64,000 bases of DNA from Pedobacter polysacchareus (GTDB lineage Bacteria; Bacteroidota; Bacteroidia; Sphingobacteriales; Sphingobacteriaceae), in contig NZ_JAHYSS010000004.1 of assembly GCF_019802255.1 (NCBI RefSeq), forward strand, positions 696,621 to 760,620, in the 5' to 3' direction. The notes under the pieces were generated by a model. That model had not been told where the DNA came from. It made no database searches and worked only from the letters and a program-made list of their open reading frames with translations. Within the stretch, counting starts at the first letter, position 1, and every line of letters starts with the position of its first letter. Of the stretch, positions 17,758 to 25,328 are shown piece after piece. The position numbers and the translations under genes were made by a program.

Positions 17758-19221
17758 ATGGAAAAAGAAAGTCAAGATGGCTCTTTCAAAAGAGAACTTG
17801 GATTATTAGATGGTACCATGCTAGTCGTAGGATCAATGATCGGTTCTGGTATTTTTATCGTCAGTGCGGATATTGCCAGACAGGTGGGTTCTGCAGGATG
17901 GCTGATTGTGATCTGGCTGCTTACCGGATTGGTTACTGTGATCGCTGCAGTAAGCTATGGTGAGCTGAGCGCCATGTTTCCTAAAGCAGGCGGACAATAT
18001 GTTTACCTGAAAGAAGCTTATAATAAACTGATTGCCTTTCTATATGGATGGAGCTTTTTTGCGGTGATACAAACAGGAACTATCGCCGCTGTAGGGGTTG
18101 CCTTCTCCAAATTTGCGGCCTATTTATATGAACCTTTTAGTGAAACCAATATTCTTTGGCAGCTGCAAACAGGAACTACAGCAGCTGGGTTACCAGAGTA
18201 CTTTTCTCTGAGTGCTGCACAGCTGGTTTCTATAGTAACCATTGTGTTTCTAACTTACCTGAATAGCCGTGGAGTAAAAGACAGCAAGACGCTGCAGACT
18301 TTTCTAACCATCATTAAAATATTATCACTTTTTGGCTTAATCATCTTTGGCTTTACACTGGGAGCAAAAGCCGAAGTATGGAATGCCAACTGGGCAGATG
18401 CCTGGAGCCTCAAATCAATGAATGTAGAAACGGGTTCCTGGATGACGATTGGGGGTTCCGTTCTTTTTGCAGCCATTTCCGCCTCCTTAGTCGGTTCCTT
18501 GTTCTCCAGCGATGCCTGGAACGGCGTTACCTTTATTGCAGGGGAGATTAAAAAACCGGAACGGAACGTCGGACTCAGTTTATTTCTGGGTACTTTTATT
18601 GTCAGCGTGATTTATGTGCTGGCCAACCTGATGTATGTGGCCGTGATTCCTATGAATGACATTGCCACCGCAAAATCAGATCGTGTAGCCGTAGTTGCGG
18701 CTCAGCATATTTTTGGAAATGCAGGAACGATTATTATTGCATTGATGATCATGATTTCTACTTTCGCCTGTAATAACGGACTGATTATGGCAGGAGCCAG
18801 GGTTTATTATACGATGGCGAAGGATGGTCTTTTCTTTAAAAAGGCGGCTACACTGAATAAAGCAAGCGTACCCGCCTGGGCCTTATGGATCCAGTGCTTT
18901 TGGGCATCCGCTTTATGTCTGACCGGAAAATACGGCGCATTACTGGATTTTGTCATGATCATCGTGATGATTTTCTATATCCTGACCATTCTGGGTATTT
19001 TTATTTTAAGAAGAAAGATGCCCAATGCAGAACGCCCATACCGTGCTTTCGGTTACCCGGTATTGCCAATGTTATACATCATCTTTGCGACGGTTTTTTG
19101 TGTGTCTTTATTGATTACCAAAATGAGTACCTGCGGATGGGGTGTAGTAATTATGCTGGCTGGAATTCCAGTCTATTACCTCACAAAACAAAAGGATATA
19201 ACAGGTGATCCTGTAAATTAA
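17758..19221 (+). CDS. APC superfamily amino acid permease (LAT-like)
   Basis: 487 residues, about 12 membrane spans. The first helix LGLLDGTMLVVGSMIGSGIFIVSADIARQVGSAGWLIVIWLLTG has the unwound G-S-M-I-G-S-G-I-F motif of L-type amino acid transporters and relatives (SteT-like), and YGELSAMFPKAGGQYVYLKEAYN follows. It differs from the permease at 13232, so it is not a recent duplicate. An XRE-cupin regulator lies 58 nt downstream on the same strand, suggesting regulated amino acid or polyamine uptake or exchange. The start at 17758 is preceded by an A-rich leader (AACAAACTAA). Confidence 0.87.
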   Translation: MEKESQDGSFKRELGLLDGTMLVVGSMIGSGIFIVSADIARQVGSAGWLIVIWLLTGLVTVIAAVSYGELSAMFPKAGGQYVYLKEAYNKLIAFLYGWSFFAVIQTGTIAAVGVAFSKFAAYLYEPFSETNILWQLQTGTTAAGLPEYFSLSAAQLVSIVTIVFLTYLNSRGVKDSKTLQTFLTIIKILSLFGLIIFGFTLGAKAEVWNANWADAWSLKSMNVETGSWMTIGGSVLFAAISASLVGSLFSSDAWNGVTFIAGEIKKPERNVGLSLFLGTFIVSVIYVLANLMYVAVIPMNDIATAKSDRVAVVAAQHIFGNAGTIIIALMIMISTFACNNGLIMAGARVYYTMAKDGLFFKKAATLNKASVPAWALWIQCFWASALCLTGKYGALLDFVMIIVMIFYILTILGIFILRRKMPNAERPYRAFGYPVLPMLYIIFATVFCVSLLITKMSTCGWGVVIMLAGIPVYYLTKQKDITGDPVN

Positions 19222-19233
19222 AAGATAGTTAGT

Positions 19234-19263
19234 ATTGCTGCGGCGATAATTTGATTATTTTTG
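19234..19263 (+). promoter_or_regulatory. Promoter of the XRE-cupin regulator
   Basis: ATTG (19234-19237), 18-nt spacer, TATTTTTG (19256-19263), 16 nt before the ATG. An exact -7 element, so the regulator can be expressed independently of the upstream permease. Confidence 0.45.
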
Positions 19264-19279
19264 GACAATAAAATGTACT

Positions 19280-19861
19280 ATGGAAGAGGATGTAATCCTG
19301 AAGATCAGTTACCGGATAAAAGAGATAAGAAAAGAAAGAGGCATTACCGTTCAAGAGCTTGCAGATCGTGCAGGGGTGAGCAAAGGTTTGATTTCTCAAA
19401 TTGAAAATAACCGTACCGTTCCTTCTTTAATGGTCCTGATAGACATTATCAAGTCGTTGGATGTGGATTTAAACCAGTTTTTTAAAGACATCTCCGACAG
19501 TGCAAATAAAGCGCCGGTAGTAGTCAAAAGAAAATCGGAATATGAGTCCTTTGAAAAGGAACAGGCCCTGGGTTTCTTATACAAGCGCATCCTGACCAAA
19601 TCTATAAAGAATGCTACGGTAGATATCGTGCTGTTGGAATTGGAACCCAATGCCTCCAGGCCAATGGTGACTACGGAAGCTTTCGAATATAAATATATCC
19701 TGGCAGGAAATGTGAAATACCATTTTGAAGACCAGGAAATCGAGTTGTCAGCAGGTGATTCTTTACTTTTCGACGGCCGTCTGGCACATACCCCAAAAAA
19801 TACAGGGACAGATAAAGCAATTATGTTGATCCTATACTTCTTTGAAGAAGTAAAGTCATAG
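19280..19861 (+). CDS. XRE-family regulator with C-terminal cupin domain
   Basis: 193 residues. An HTH_XRE domain occupies about residues 8-65 (RIKEIRKERGITVQELADRAGVSKGLISQIENNRTVPSL) and a cupin ligand-binding domain about 115-190 (YKYILAGNVKYHFEDQEIELSAGDSLLFDGRLAHTPKNTG). This architecture (PuuR-like) usually governs polyamine or amino acid genes, with the cupin sensing a small molecule. The neighbouring permease 58 nt upstream is the obvious candidate target. It has its own promoter element. The 3' end is followed by a 15-bp inverted repeat shared with the convergent DUF5808 gene. Confidence 0.9.
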   Translation: MEEDVILKISYRIKEIRKERGITVQELADRAGVSKGLISQIENNRTVPSLMVLIDIIKSLDVDLNQFFKDISDSANKAPVVVKRKSEYESFEKEQALGFLYKRILTKSIKNATVDIVLLELEPNASRPMVTTEAFEYKYILAGNVKYHFEDQEIELSAGDSLLFDGRLAHTPKNTGTDKAIMLILYFFEEVKS

Positions 19862-19879
19862 CAATACGCCACACCATTA

Positions 19880-19924
19880 CCTTCTTTACCTTCCCTGGCT
19901 AATTACTATGGAAGGTAAAGAAGG
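19880..19924. repeat. 15-bp perfect inverted repeat between convergent genes
   Basis: CCTTCTTTACCTTCC (19880-19894) pairs exactly with GGAAGGTAAAGAAGG (19910-19924), 15-nt loop. It includes the last codons and stop of the minus-strand DUF5808 gene. It lacks a T tract; it may still act as a weak bidirectional terminator or protect 3' ends. Confidence 0.6.
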
Positions 19925-20103
19925 GTATAGACGAACATGACACTAATGGTCAATAAAATGAGGATATTCATTTTATGCGCAAAGTTTAAGGTATACCCCA
20001 TTGATCTTTCGCGTTTAGGTACGAAAAGTCTGGAATCTCTTGGGTTCCAATAGATGAATCCCATCTTGTAATTAACAATGTTGTCTACAGGGTCTAAGTC
20101 CAT
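19906..20103 (-). CDS. Small membrane protein with DUF5808-like domain
   Basis: 65 residues. The first part, with GFIYWNPRDSRLFVPKR and MGYTLNFAHK, matches the DUF5808 pattern (x-x-Y-x-N-P-x-D-x-R-x-F-V-P-K-R ... G-x-T-x-N-F). A single C-terminal membrane helix follows (about residues 45-63). Function unknown. The domain is often found next to permease-like membrane proteins or alone, as here. The 3' end lies in an inverted repeat shared with the convergent XRE-cupin gene. Confidence 0.72.
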   Translation of the reverse strand: MDLDPVDNIVNYKMGFIYWNPRDSRLFVPKRERSMGYTLNFAHKMNILILLTISVMFVYTLLYLP

Positions 20104-20236
20104 TTTGAGCTTATTTTTTAAGTTTGGTTTGTATAAATATATGATTTTCAGTTAATTTATAAAACACTGTTAAAAAATAATTGCAGTTTTTTTTGCGGCT
20201 TTTTTTTCCTGTTTTTTCATCTGTTTTCAAAGCAAA

Positions 20237-20395
20237 CTAAGCCTTGTTTTTCTTAATCGGTACCTTTTTCGCATCTTTTGCAGAAGTTTGATTTGCTGGT
20301 TCCGCTCCTTTGGCCTTTCTACCCGCATCCGCCATTTCTTTTTCCTGAGTTCTGCTTTTTAAATTGCCCTTACTGCTGTCTTTTGGATTTTTCAT
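20237..20395 (-). CDS. Small highly charged hypothetical protein
   Basis: 52 residues, rich in Lys, Ala, Gln, Asp and Glu, with no hydrophobic segment and a basic tail (KKVPIKKNKA). The ATG at 20395 is chosen over an in-frame start at 20434 because the latter adds a hydrophobic stretch unlike the rest. Probably intrinsically disordered. Its composition resembles small stress- or desiccation-linked proteins, but no family was recognised. It lies between the DUF5808 gene and a DUF1269-like gene, which may also be stress-related. Confidence 0.55.
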   Translation of the reverse strand: MKNPKDSSKGNLKSRTQEKEMADAGRKAKGAEPANQTSAKDAKKVPIKKNKA

Positions 20396-20556
20396 AGTGA
20401 TTTCTTTTAGTTTCAAGTATAAACAGATAAACAATTGAAGAATAATTTAGTTTAAATGTTGCTTTCCAGAATAATCACAATTAGAGCTTGGCAATTAAAA
20501 CAAAATATCCACTGATTTGTAGTTATATCACGTAATTAATAACAAAAAACATTTCC

Positions 20557-21318
20557 ATGGAAAAAATGATTCAGGCCTTATTCAACACTGAAGTTGAGGC
20601 ATTCAAAGGTTTAAAAGCGTTGCAGGAACTTAACCTGACAAACGACATCTCAGTTGGTGAAACCTATATATTAACACGTGATGAAGATGGAAAAGTAAAT
20701 ATCCGATCAGCTAAAAATGAATCTTCGGGAAATGGCACCTTAACAGGTGGCGTAATTGGTGGTTTAATTGGGTTATTGGCAGGTCCTTTAGGGTTTATTG
20801 TTGGTCTGGCGGGTGGAATGATTGCGGGTTCTGCCGGAGAAACATTAAAAACGGAAGGCGTATCTGATTATCTGGATCAGATCTCTGCGAATATCCCGGA
20901 TGGTAAATCTGTTTTGATTGCTCACGTTTGGGAGAATTGGGAAACACCAGTAGATGCCCTGCTTGGTCCATTGAGTATTGAATTGAAACGCTTTAACCTG
21001 GATGAGAAAGTTTTTGTACCAGCAAAAACAGAACTGGATAAATTAAACTCCGATATCGAAGCCGCAGAAAATAAACTGAAAGAAGTGGTGGAAACGGAAA
21101 AAGCCGACTGGGAAACTACACTTGCGAATTTAAAAGCTAAAAGAGTAGCACTGGAAGATAAATTGAAAACGCATACTGCACAGCAGGAAAAACAATATGA
21201 GGAATGGATCAGTCAATCTCCGGCCGACCATTCGGAGGATGCAGACAAACAGGCGCGTCTGGAAAATAGAATTAAGGAGCAGAAAACGCGCCTTGACGAA
21301 ATTAAAAAAGATAGGTAG
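20557..21318 (+). CDS. DUF1269-like protein with glycine-zipper membrane hairpin and coiled coil
   Basis: 253 residues. The N-terminal ferredoxin-like part (MIQALFNTEVEAFKGLKALQELN; residues 1-60) precedes a glycine-rich hydrophobic hairpin (GTLTGGVIGGLIGLLAGPLGFIVGLAGGMIAGSAGE, about 62-100), then a strand-rich region (KSVLIAHVWENWETPVD) as in DUF1269. The last 100 residues are strongly charged and predicted coiled coil, an extension beyond the usual domain. Possibly a membrane-associated stress protein. Monocistronic, with a terminator 13 nt after the stop. Confidence 0.72.
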   Translation: MEKMIQALFNTEVEAFKGLKALQELNLTNDISVGETYILTRDEDGKVNIRSAKNESSGNGTLTGGVIGGLIGLLAGPLGFIVGLAGGMIAGSAGETLKTEGVSDYLDQISANIPDGKSVLIAHVWENWETPVDALLGPLSIELKRFNLDEKVFVPAKTELDKLNSDIEAAENKLKEVVETEKADWETTLANLKAKRVALEDKLKTHTAQQEKQYEEWISQSPADHSEDADKQARLENRIKEQKTRLDEIKKDR

Positions 21319-21331
21319 CAGTAAAAAATTA

Positions 21332-21360
21332 AAAGGGGGCTTTAGGCCCCCTTTGGTTTT
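21332..21360. terminator. Terminator after the DUF1269-like gene
   Basis: 9-bp stem AAAGGGGGC / GCCCCCTTT with loop TTTAG, then GGTTTTT. The stem overlaps the last codons of the convergent EamA gene, which stops at 21342. Confidence 0.85.
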
Positions 21361-22235
21361 TCTATATTCATCAGTACGACTGCAGCAAGGATCAAAAGGA
21401 TTCCTCCCAGCTGCGTCAGGTTAACCGGTTCTTTTAAGATAAAATGCGCCATGGCTACAGAGACCGGTATTTCTACTGCGGCGATAATGGTACCCAGCCC
21501 AACTCCGGTAAGCGGCATCCCCATGGTAAAAAGTAAAGGTGGAAGAATGGTCCCGAAAAGTGAAAGGACAATTCCCCATTTCCAAAAAATATCAAAAGAG
21601 AAATTCATGTTCAAAGAGGAGTGGAAAATGAGCATGATGATGATCAGTCCGCCGAGAACCAGGTATAAACTTCTTCTGACCACTGGTAAATGCAGCGCGA
21701 TGCCATTGGAAGCATACACGGTAATGGTATAAGATAATGCGGCTAACATTCCAAAGCCGATACCGCGCCAATCTAGCGTTACAGACGATTGCAGCAGGTT
21801 GGTCGCCAATATCGTTCCAGTGATAATGATCAATACAGCGATGATTTTCCGATTTCCAGGGCGTTTTTTATGCAGGATCATTTCCAGGACTACACCCATC
21901 CATACGGTTTGCATGAGCAATACAATTCCCACGCTCACCGGAATATATTGAACGGAGAGGTAGTAGAAAGTACTCGTGAGGCCCATTGCAGTTCCTGCAG
22001 CCATTAGTTTCAATAAGCTTTTCCAGTTGGATGTCGGAACAGGGACTGCTGCTGTTTTTTTGCTAAACATACTGATGAGCAATAAACTGATTACGCCTAT
22101 CGCAAATTGAGAAAGGGTAACTTCTGCTGTAGAATAACCTTCTTTATAGGCCATTTTAACAAATGTGGCCAGCATGCCGTAGCTTGCTGAACCCAATGCC
22201 ACCAGAATACTTCCTTTTATTAAATTGTTTTTCAT
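21342..22235 (-). CDS. EamA/DMT family drug-metabolite transporter
   Basis: 297 residues, ten membrane spans in two EamA repeats (about residues 5-140 and 150-290). Typical elements are the N-terminal helix GSILVALGSASYGMLATFVKMAY and a closing helix with SVAMAHFILKEPVNLTQLGGILLILAAVVLM. DMT proteins export amino acids, nucleotides or drugs; no substrate can be assigned. The ATG at 22235 (MKNNLIKG) is preferred because the 11 residues upstream of it are poorly suited to a leader. Last gene of a same-strand group after the CAT-like and Crp-like genes, 102 nt after the latter. Confidence 0.86.
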   Translation of the reverse strand: MKNNLIKGSILVALGSASYGMLATFVKMAYKEGYSTAEVTLSQFAIGVISLLLISMFSKKTAAVPVPTSNWKSLLKLMAAGTAMGLTSTFYYLSVQYIPVSVGIVLLMQTVWMGVVLEMILHKKRPGNRKIIAVLIIITGTILATNLLQSSVTLDWRGIGFGMLAALSYTITVYASNGIALHLPVVRRSLYLVLGGLIIIMLIFHSSLNMNFSFDIFWKWGIVLSLFGTILPPLLFTMGMPLTGVGLGTIIAAVEIPVSVAMAHFILKEPVNLTQLGGILLILAAVVLMNIEKPKGA

Positions 22236-22337
22236 CAGTATAGGATTGTGATGAGGCGATGTGCTCATCGGATAGCTAATTATTGCTGCAAAGAAAGCGC
22301 TTTTTTAAAGAGAAAATCTTTACATAGGTTGAGGCTT

Positions 22338-22907
22338 TTACAATTCTGCTCTGATTCGACTGAGTTGTGTAGGGGTAATTCCAAGGTAGGAAGCAATGTG
22401 GTGCAGTTTTAAGCGCTGCAGCAATTGCGGGTGGTTTTGTTTGAATTCCGCATAGCGTTGTCCGGCAGTTTCATGTTTCAAACTGATTTCCCCGATTTCT
22501 TTTTCAATCACCCAATGCTGTTCCAGGTAATGTATGTAAAATCTGGCGATGTCAGGAAACTGTGCTGTTAGCTGGGAAAACTGCTCAAAGGGATAGCTGA
22601 TTATTTCTGTTTCTTCTAAGGCCTGGATGGTGAATTTGCTAGGCTGCTTCAAGAGCATGGCGCTGGTGGAGGCCACCAGCGTTTGTTCGGGGAAGAATTT
22701 CTTGATCACCATAGCGCCGTCTTTATCGGTATAGAAATAGGAAAGCAGTCCTTTTTTTATAAAATGAACTTTTTTAGGAATGGCTCCTTCCAGCAATAGA
22801 TGTTCATGTCTGGTCAGTTTCTGTTCTTTTAGCAATTCCTGCCAGGCTTCCTGAGCGGCAGTTGAAATCGGTGTATAGCGGTTGATGTATTTCCAGAAAT
22901 CTTCCAT
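22338..22907 (-). CDS. Crp/Fnr-family regulator
   Basis: 189 residues. An N-terminal cyclic-nucleotide-binding-type beta barrel (about residues 20-125; LLLEGAIPKKVHFIKKGLLSYFYTDKDGAMVIKKFFPEQTLVAS) is joined to a C-terminal winged helix with recognition segment HHIASYLGITPTQLSRIRAEL. This is the short Bacteroidota Crp-like type; the residues that bind cAMP phosphate in true Crp are not recognisable, so the ligand is unknown. It starts 5 nt after the CAT-like gene and is probably cotranscribed with it. Confidence 0.87.
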   Translation of the reverse strand: MEDFWKYINRYTPISTAAQEAWQELLKEQKLTRHEHLLLEGAIPKKVHFIKKGLLSYFYTDKDGAMVIKKFFPEQTLVASTSAMLLKQPSKFTIQALEETEIISYPFEQFSQLTAQFPDIARFYIHYLEQHWVIEKEIGEISLKHETAGQRYAEFKQNHPQLLQRLKLHHIASYLGITPTQLSRIRAEL

Positions 22908-22912
22908 CAGCT

Positions 22913-23539
22913 TTAGGATTCGTTTAGCAGTTCCTGAAAGCGTTCGATAAATTGTCCTAAGTGATAGCCATCCATTAACGCATGGTGTACATGAATCGAT
23001 ACTGGCATGGTTCGTTTACCTTCGGACTCAGTCATTTTACCAATGGAGATTTTCGGACTGCTGTCTGCAAAAGTAAAACTTCTGGCATGCGACATGGACG
23101 TGAAATCAATCCATGGCAATGCGGAGAAATGAATCACGCAATCTCCTGAGCCGGCGGGAAAGAGCGAGGTACTGTTACTTACCGTTTCAATTTCTTTTTC
23201 AGCGATGATTTTGAATTGAGAAAAATCTGCTGCGTATTCCATGTAAGAGAAACCAAAGGTACCATCTGCTCTGCCAATGGTTGCAGAAACATCGACCTGA
23301 TCGAATACCCAGACCTGATCTTCTACAATGCGGTATCGGAAACAAGGAATCTGGTTTGCTGCCTGTAGTGCTTTATGCAGATAATGTAAGAAAAAGGAAA
23401 TGCCTTTTGCTTTAGCAGTCGTGTAGGCGATGGTACAGTCTATGCTTATGGTTACGCCAAAAAATGGTTCTTCAAATTGGCTAAAAAAATGGAAGTGGTC
23501 TTTTCTTGCCCAGGTATTTAAGTCTAGTATTTGTGTCAT
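22913..23539 (-). CDS. CatA-like chloramphenicol acetyltransferase family protein
   Basis: 208 residues, close to classical CAT (about 215). The catalytic signature HHALMDGYH is present near the C-terminus, giving His186 as general base and Asp190 as its structural partner, equivalent to His195 and Asp199 of CAT III. The N-terminus W-x-R-x-x-H-F-x-F-F and the segment FRYRIVEDQVWVFDQVDVSATI also fit. Such enzymes O-acetylate chloramphenicol using acetyl-CoA, but chromosomal homologues in Bacteroidota are mostly untested and may act on other hydroxyls. It heads a group with a Crp-like regulator and an EamA exporter. Confidence 0.85.
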   Translation of the reverse strand: MTQILDLNTWARKDHFHFFSQFEEPFFGVTISIDCTIAYTTAKAKGISFFLHYLHKALQAANQIPCFRYRIVEDQVWVFDQVDVSATIGRADGTFGFSYMEYAADFSQFKIIAEKEIETVSNSTSLFPAGSGDCVIHFSALPWIDFTSMSHARSFTFADSSPKISIGKMTESEGKRTMPVSIHVHHALMDGYHLGQFIERFQELLNES

Positions 23540-23564
23540 TCGGGTTTTAGTAAAATGGGAATGC

Positions 23565-23576
23565 TTAGCATGCTAA
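23565..23576. repeat. 12-bp perfect palindrome upstream of the CAT-like gene
   Basis: TTAGCATGCTAA, 26 bp upstream of the CAT-like start on the minus strand. Suitable position and symmetry for a dimeric regulator such as the Crp-like protein of this group; short enough to be chance. Confidence 0.35.
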
Positions 23577-23799
23577 AGGCAAAATTTCAGCCAATGTTGA
23601 TCGGCATCAAAAGCAGTATTCCCAATGGCATTGGTTTAGAACGGACTCAAATATCGGGCTTTTACCCAAAACATCCGGTTTGTCATAGTAAATTAACTGT
23701 ACGGTTTGTTTATTGTCAAATTAATTTCTAAAAAGCGCTCGCTATGGCTTATCGCAGAAACTATTAGTTAATTTACGGATAACCTATTTATTTATTCTT

Positions 23800-24621
23800 A
23801 TGATCACAATCATTGTCGCAACAGATTTTTCCGATGTCGCAGAGAATGCGGTTGCCTACGCTGCAGCCGCTGCAAAACATGGTCAGGCAAGACTGATTTT
23901 ATTCAATTCTTATGCCCTTCCTCATCATGCCTCAAATACTATTTTACCGGCATCCAGCGTCCAGAAATTAATTGATGATAACAACAACCGTTTACAGGAA
24001 CGCGCGCTGGATATTGCAAAAACCTATGGGATCACCGTTGGTTTTGAAACCCGATTCTCCTTTGTAGGAGATGAGCTTCATGATTTAATCAAAAAGTATG
24101 AGGCAGATTTGCTCATTCTTGGGATGGGTTCGAAAACATTAGAACAAGACCTGATTGGAAATACCACCACTTCTGCCATTAAACAATTGAAATTTCCGGT
24201 CATTGCCGTTCCTATCGGTGCTAAATTCGAAGGATTGAAAAGAATCTTATTTGCCTGTGATGTGCTTCGTGGTGTGCCAGAAAAAATCTTAAAACGGATT
24301 CAGGAATTGGCAATTAGCTTGAATGCAGAGGTAGAAGTTTTCCATGTGAATGGTGCAATTGAAGAATTGCAATCCGAAAATGCTTTATTGCCTGAAAAAG
24401 ATGCAATTGGAAGTGGCCTTGCTGGAGTGAGCTATTACTATAAAAACGTGAAGTCTAACGCGGTGATCAAGGAGATTGAAAAAGAGATTAAAGCATTTGA
24501 TGCAGATCTGCTGATCATGATCCCTAATAAATACGGCTTCTGGGCCTCATTGGTGCATAGAAGTAAAACTAGGGTAATGGCTTCAGGACTGGAAATTCCT
24601 TTGTTCTCCATTCCAGTTTAA
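23800..24621 (+). CDS. Universal stress protein, tandem UspA domains
   Basis: 273 residues with two Usp domains (about 1-142 and 148-273). The first has the ATP-binding pattern G-M-G-x9-G-N-T (GMGSKT...LIGNTTTSAI, about residues 107-122) and starts with TIIVATDFSDVAENAV. The second lacks a clear G-x-G-x9-G-S/T motif (LLIMIPNKYGFWASLVHRSKTRVMAS) and probably does not bind ATP. Cytoplasmic stress role, details unknown. Monocistronic; a compound inverted repeat lies 65 nt downstream. Confidence 0.9.
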   Translation: MITIIVATDFSDVAENAVAYAAAAAKHGQARLILFNSYALPHHASNTILPASSVQKLIDDNNNRLQERALDIAKTYGITVGFETRFSFVGDELHDLIKKYEADLLILGMGSKTLEQDLIGNTTTSAIKQLKFPVIAVPIGAKFEGLKRILFACDVLRGVPEKILKRIQELAISLNAEVEVFHVNGAIEELQSENALLPEKDAIGSGLAGVSYYYKNVKSNAVIKEIEKEIKAFDADLLIMIPNKYGFWASLVHRSKTRVMASGLEIPLFSIPV

Positions 24622-24686
24622 CAGATTTGTGCAGGCTAATGGTTGATTATGGCCACTGGGCTTGTAAAAACAGAGACTGGACTTAT

Positions 24687-24725
24687 AATCCGCTATGCTG
24701 CAAAATATTTGCATTCTAGCGGATT
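24687..24725. repeat. Compound inverted repeat downstream of the universal stress gene
   Basis: Outer arms AATCCGCTA (24687-24695) and TAGCGGATT (24717-24725); inner arms TGCAAA (24699-24704) and TTTGCA (24108+600 = 24708-24713) around ATA. T-rich DNA follows, so it may be the usp terminator; the nested dyad could also bind a protein. Confidence 0.5.
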
Positions 24726-24792
24726 TATTAGTTTTATACCACTATTTGTAGGTCTTTTGAAAATATTGGGCTTATTTTTGCAAATTTTACGC

Positions 24793-24840
24793 AAATTAGT
24801 ATGGGATTGATATATTTGATAAATTAGTATATCTAATCAA
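24793..24840 (+). promoter_or_regulatory. Control region of the ridA-kinase-PLP enzyme operon
   Basis: An exact -7 element TATATTTG (24811-24818) lies between two copies of the direct repeat AAATTAGTAT (24793-24802 and 24821-24830, 28 bp apart). The second copy also forms the dyad ATTAG-TATAT-CTAAT (24823-24837). ATG of ridA is at 24848. The layout suggests a repressor site overlapping the transcription start; the DeoR protein at 27481 is the natural candidate. Confidence 0.5.
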
Positions 24841-24847
24841 ATTTCTC

Positions 24848-25315
24848 ATGAATATAGCTGCTCAAGACCGCTTTTTGACTTTAGGTCTAACCTTGCCACC
24901 TGCCCCAAAGCCATTGGGAATCTATAAACCTTACCTGATCGACGGTAAATATTTGTACCTCTCTGGCCATGGTCCTGTTCAGACTGATGGTAGCCTGATT
25001 ATTGGCCGTGTTGGCGATGATATGGACAAAGATCAGGGAAAACTGGCTGCCCGTCAGGTGGGCCTGACGATGCTTTCTACTATTGTAGCCAATTTTGGAA
25101 GCCTTAATTCGATAAAACGTGTGATCAAAGTATTGGGAATGGTAGGCTGCACTTCCGATTTCGAAAGTCATCCTTACGTGATCAATGGCTGCAGTGAGTT
25201 ATTTGAATCAGTTTGGGGTCCTGAAAACGGGATCGGCGTAAGAAGTGCGGTAGGAATGGGTTCGCTCCCGGGCCGTATACCTGTAGAAGTAGAAGGCTTA
25301 TTTGAATTGGTTTAA
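24848..25315 (+). CDS. RidA/YjgF/Rid family protein (enamine/imine deaminase-like)
   Basis: 155 residues, the longer Rid subtype. Conserved parts are YLIDGKYLYLSGHGP near the N-terminus and GVRSAVGMGSLPGRIPVEVEGLFEL at the C-terminus, with the arginine that contacts the substrate carboxylate in RidA. RidA hydrolyses reactive enamine/imine intermediates released by PLP-dependent dehydratases. It is first in a tight three-gene unit (13 nt to the sugar kinase), with a PLP enzyme of dehydratase type third, a meaningful pairing. Cytoplasmic. Confidence 0.88.
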   Translation: MNIAAQDRFLTLGLTLPPAPKPLGIYKPYLIDGKYLYLSGHGPVQTDGSLIIGRVGDDMDKDQGKLAARQVGLTMLSTIVANFGSLNSIKRVIKVLGMVGCTSDFESHPYVINGCSELFESVWGPENGIGVRSAVGMGSLPGRIPVEVEGLFELV

Positions 25316-25328
25316 GCGAATTTATCCC

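Noticed and set aside
19396..19872. 158-residue frame antisense to the XRE-cupin gene
   Set aside because: The sense frame contains clear HTH and cupin domains; the antisense product has none.
23531..23731. 66-residue frame upstream of the universal stress gene
   Set aside because: It overlaps the CAT-like gene start, lacks a leader of the local type, and its product resembles nothing.
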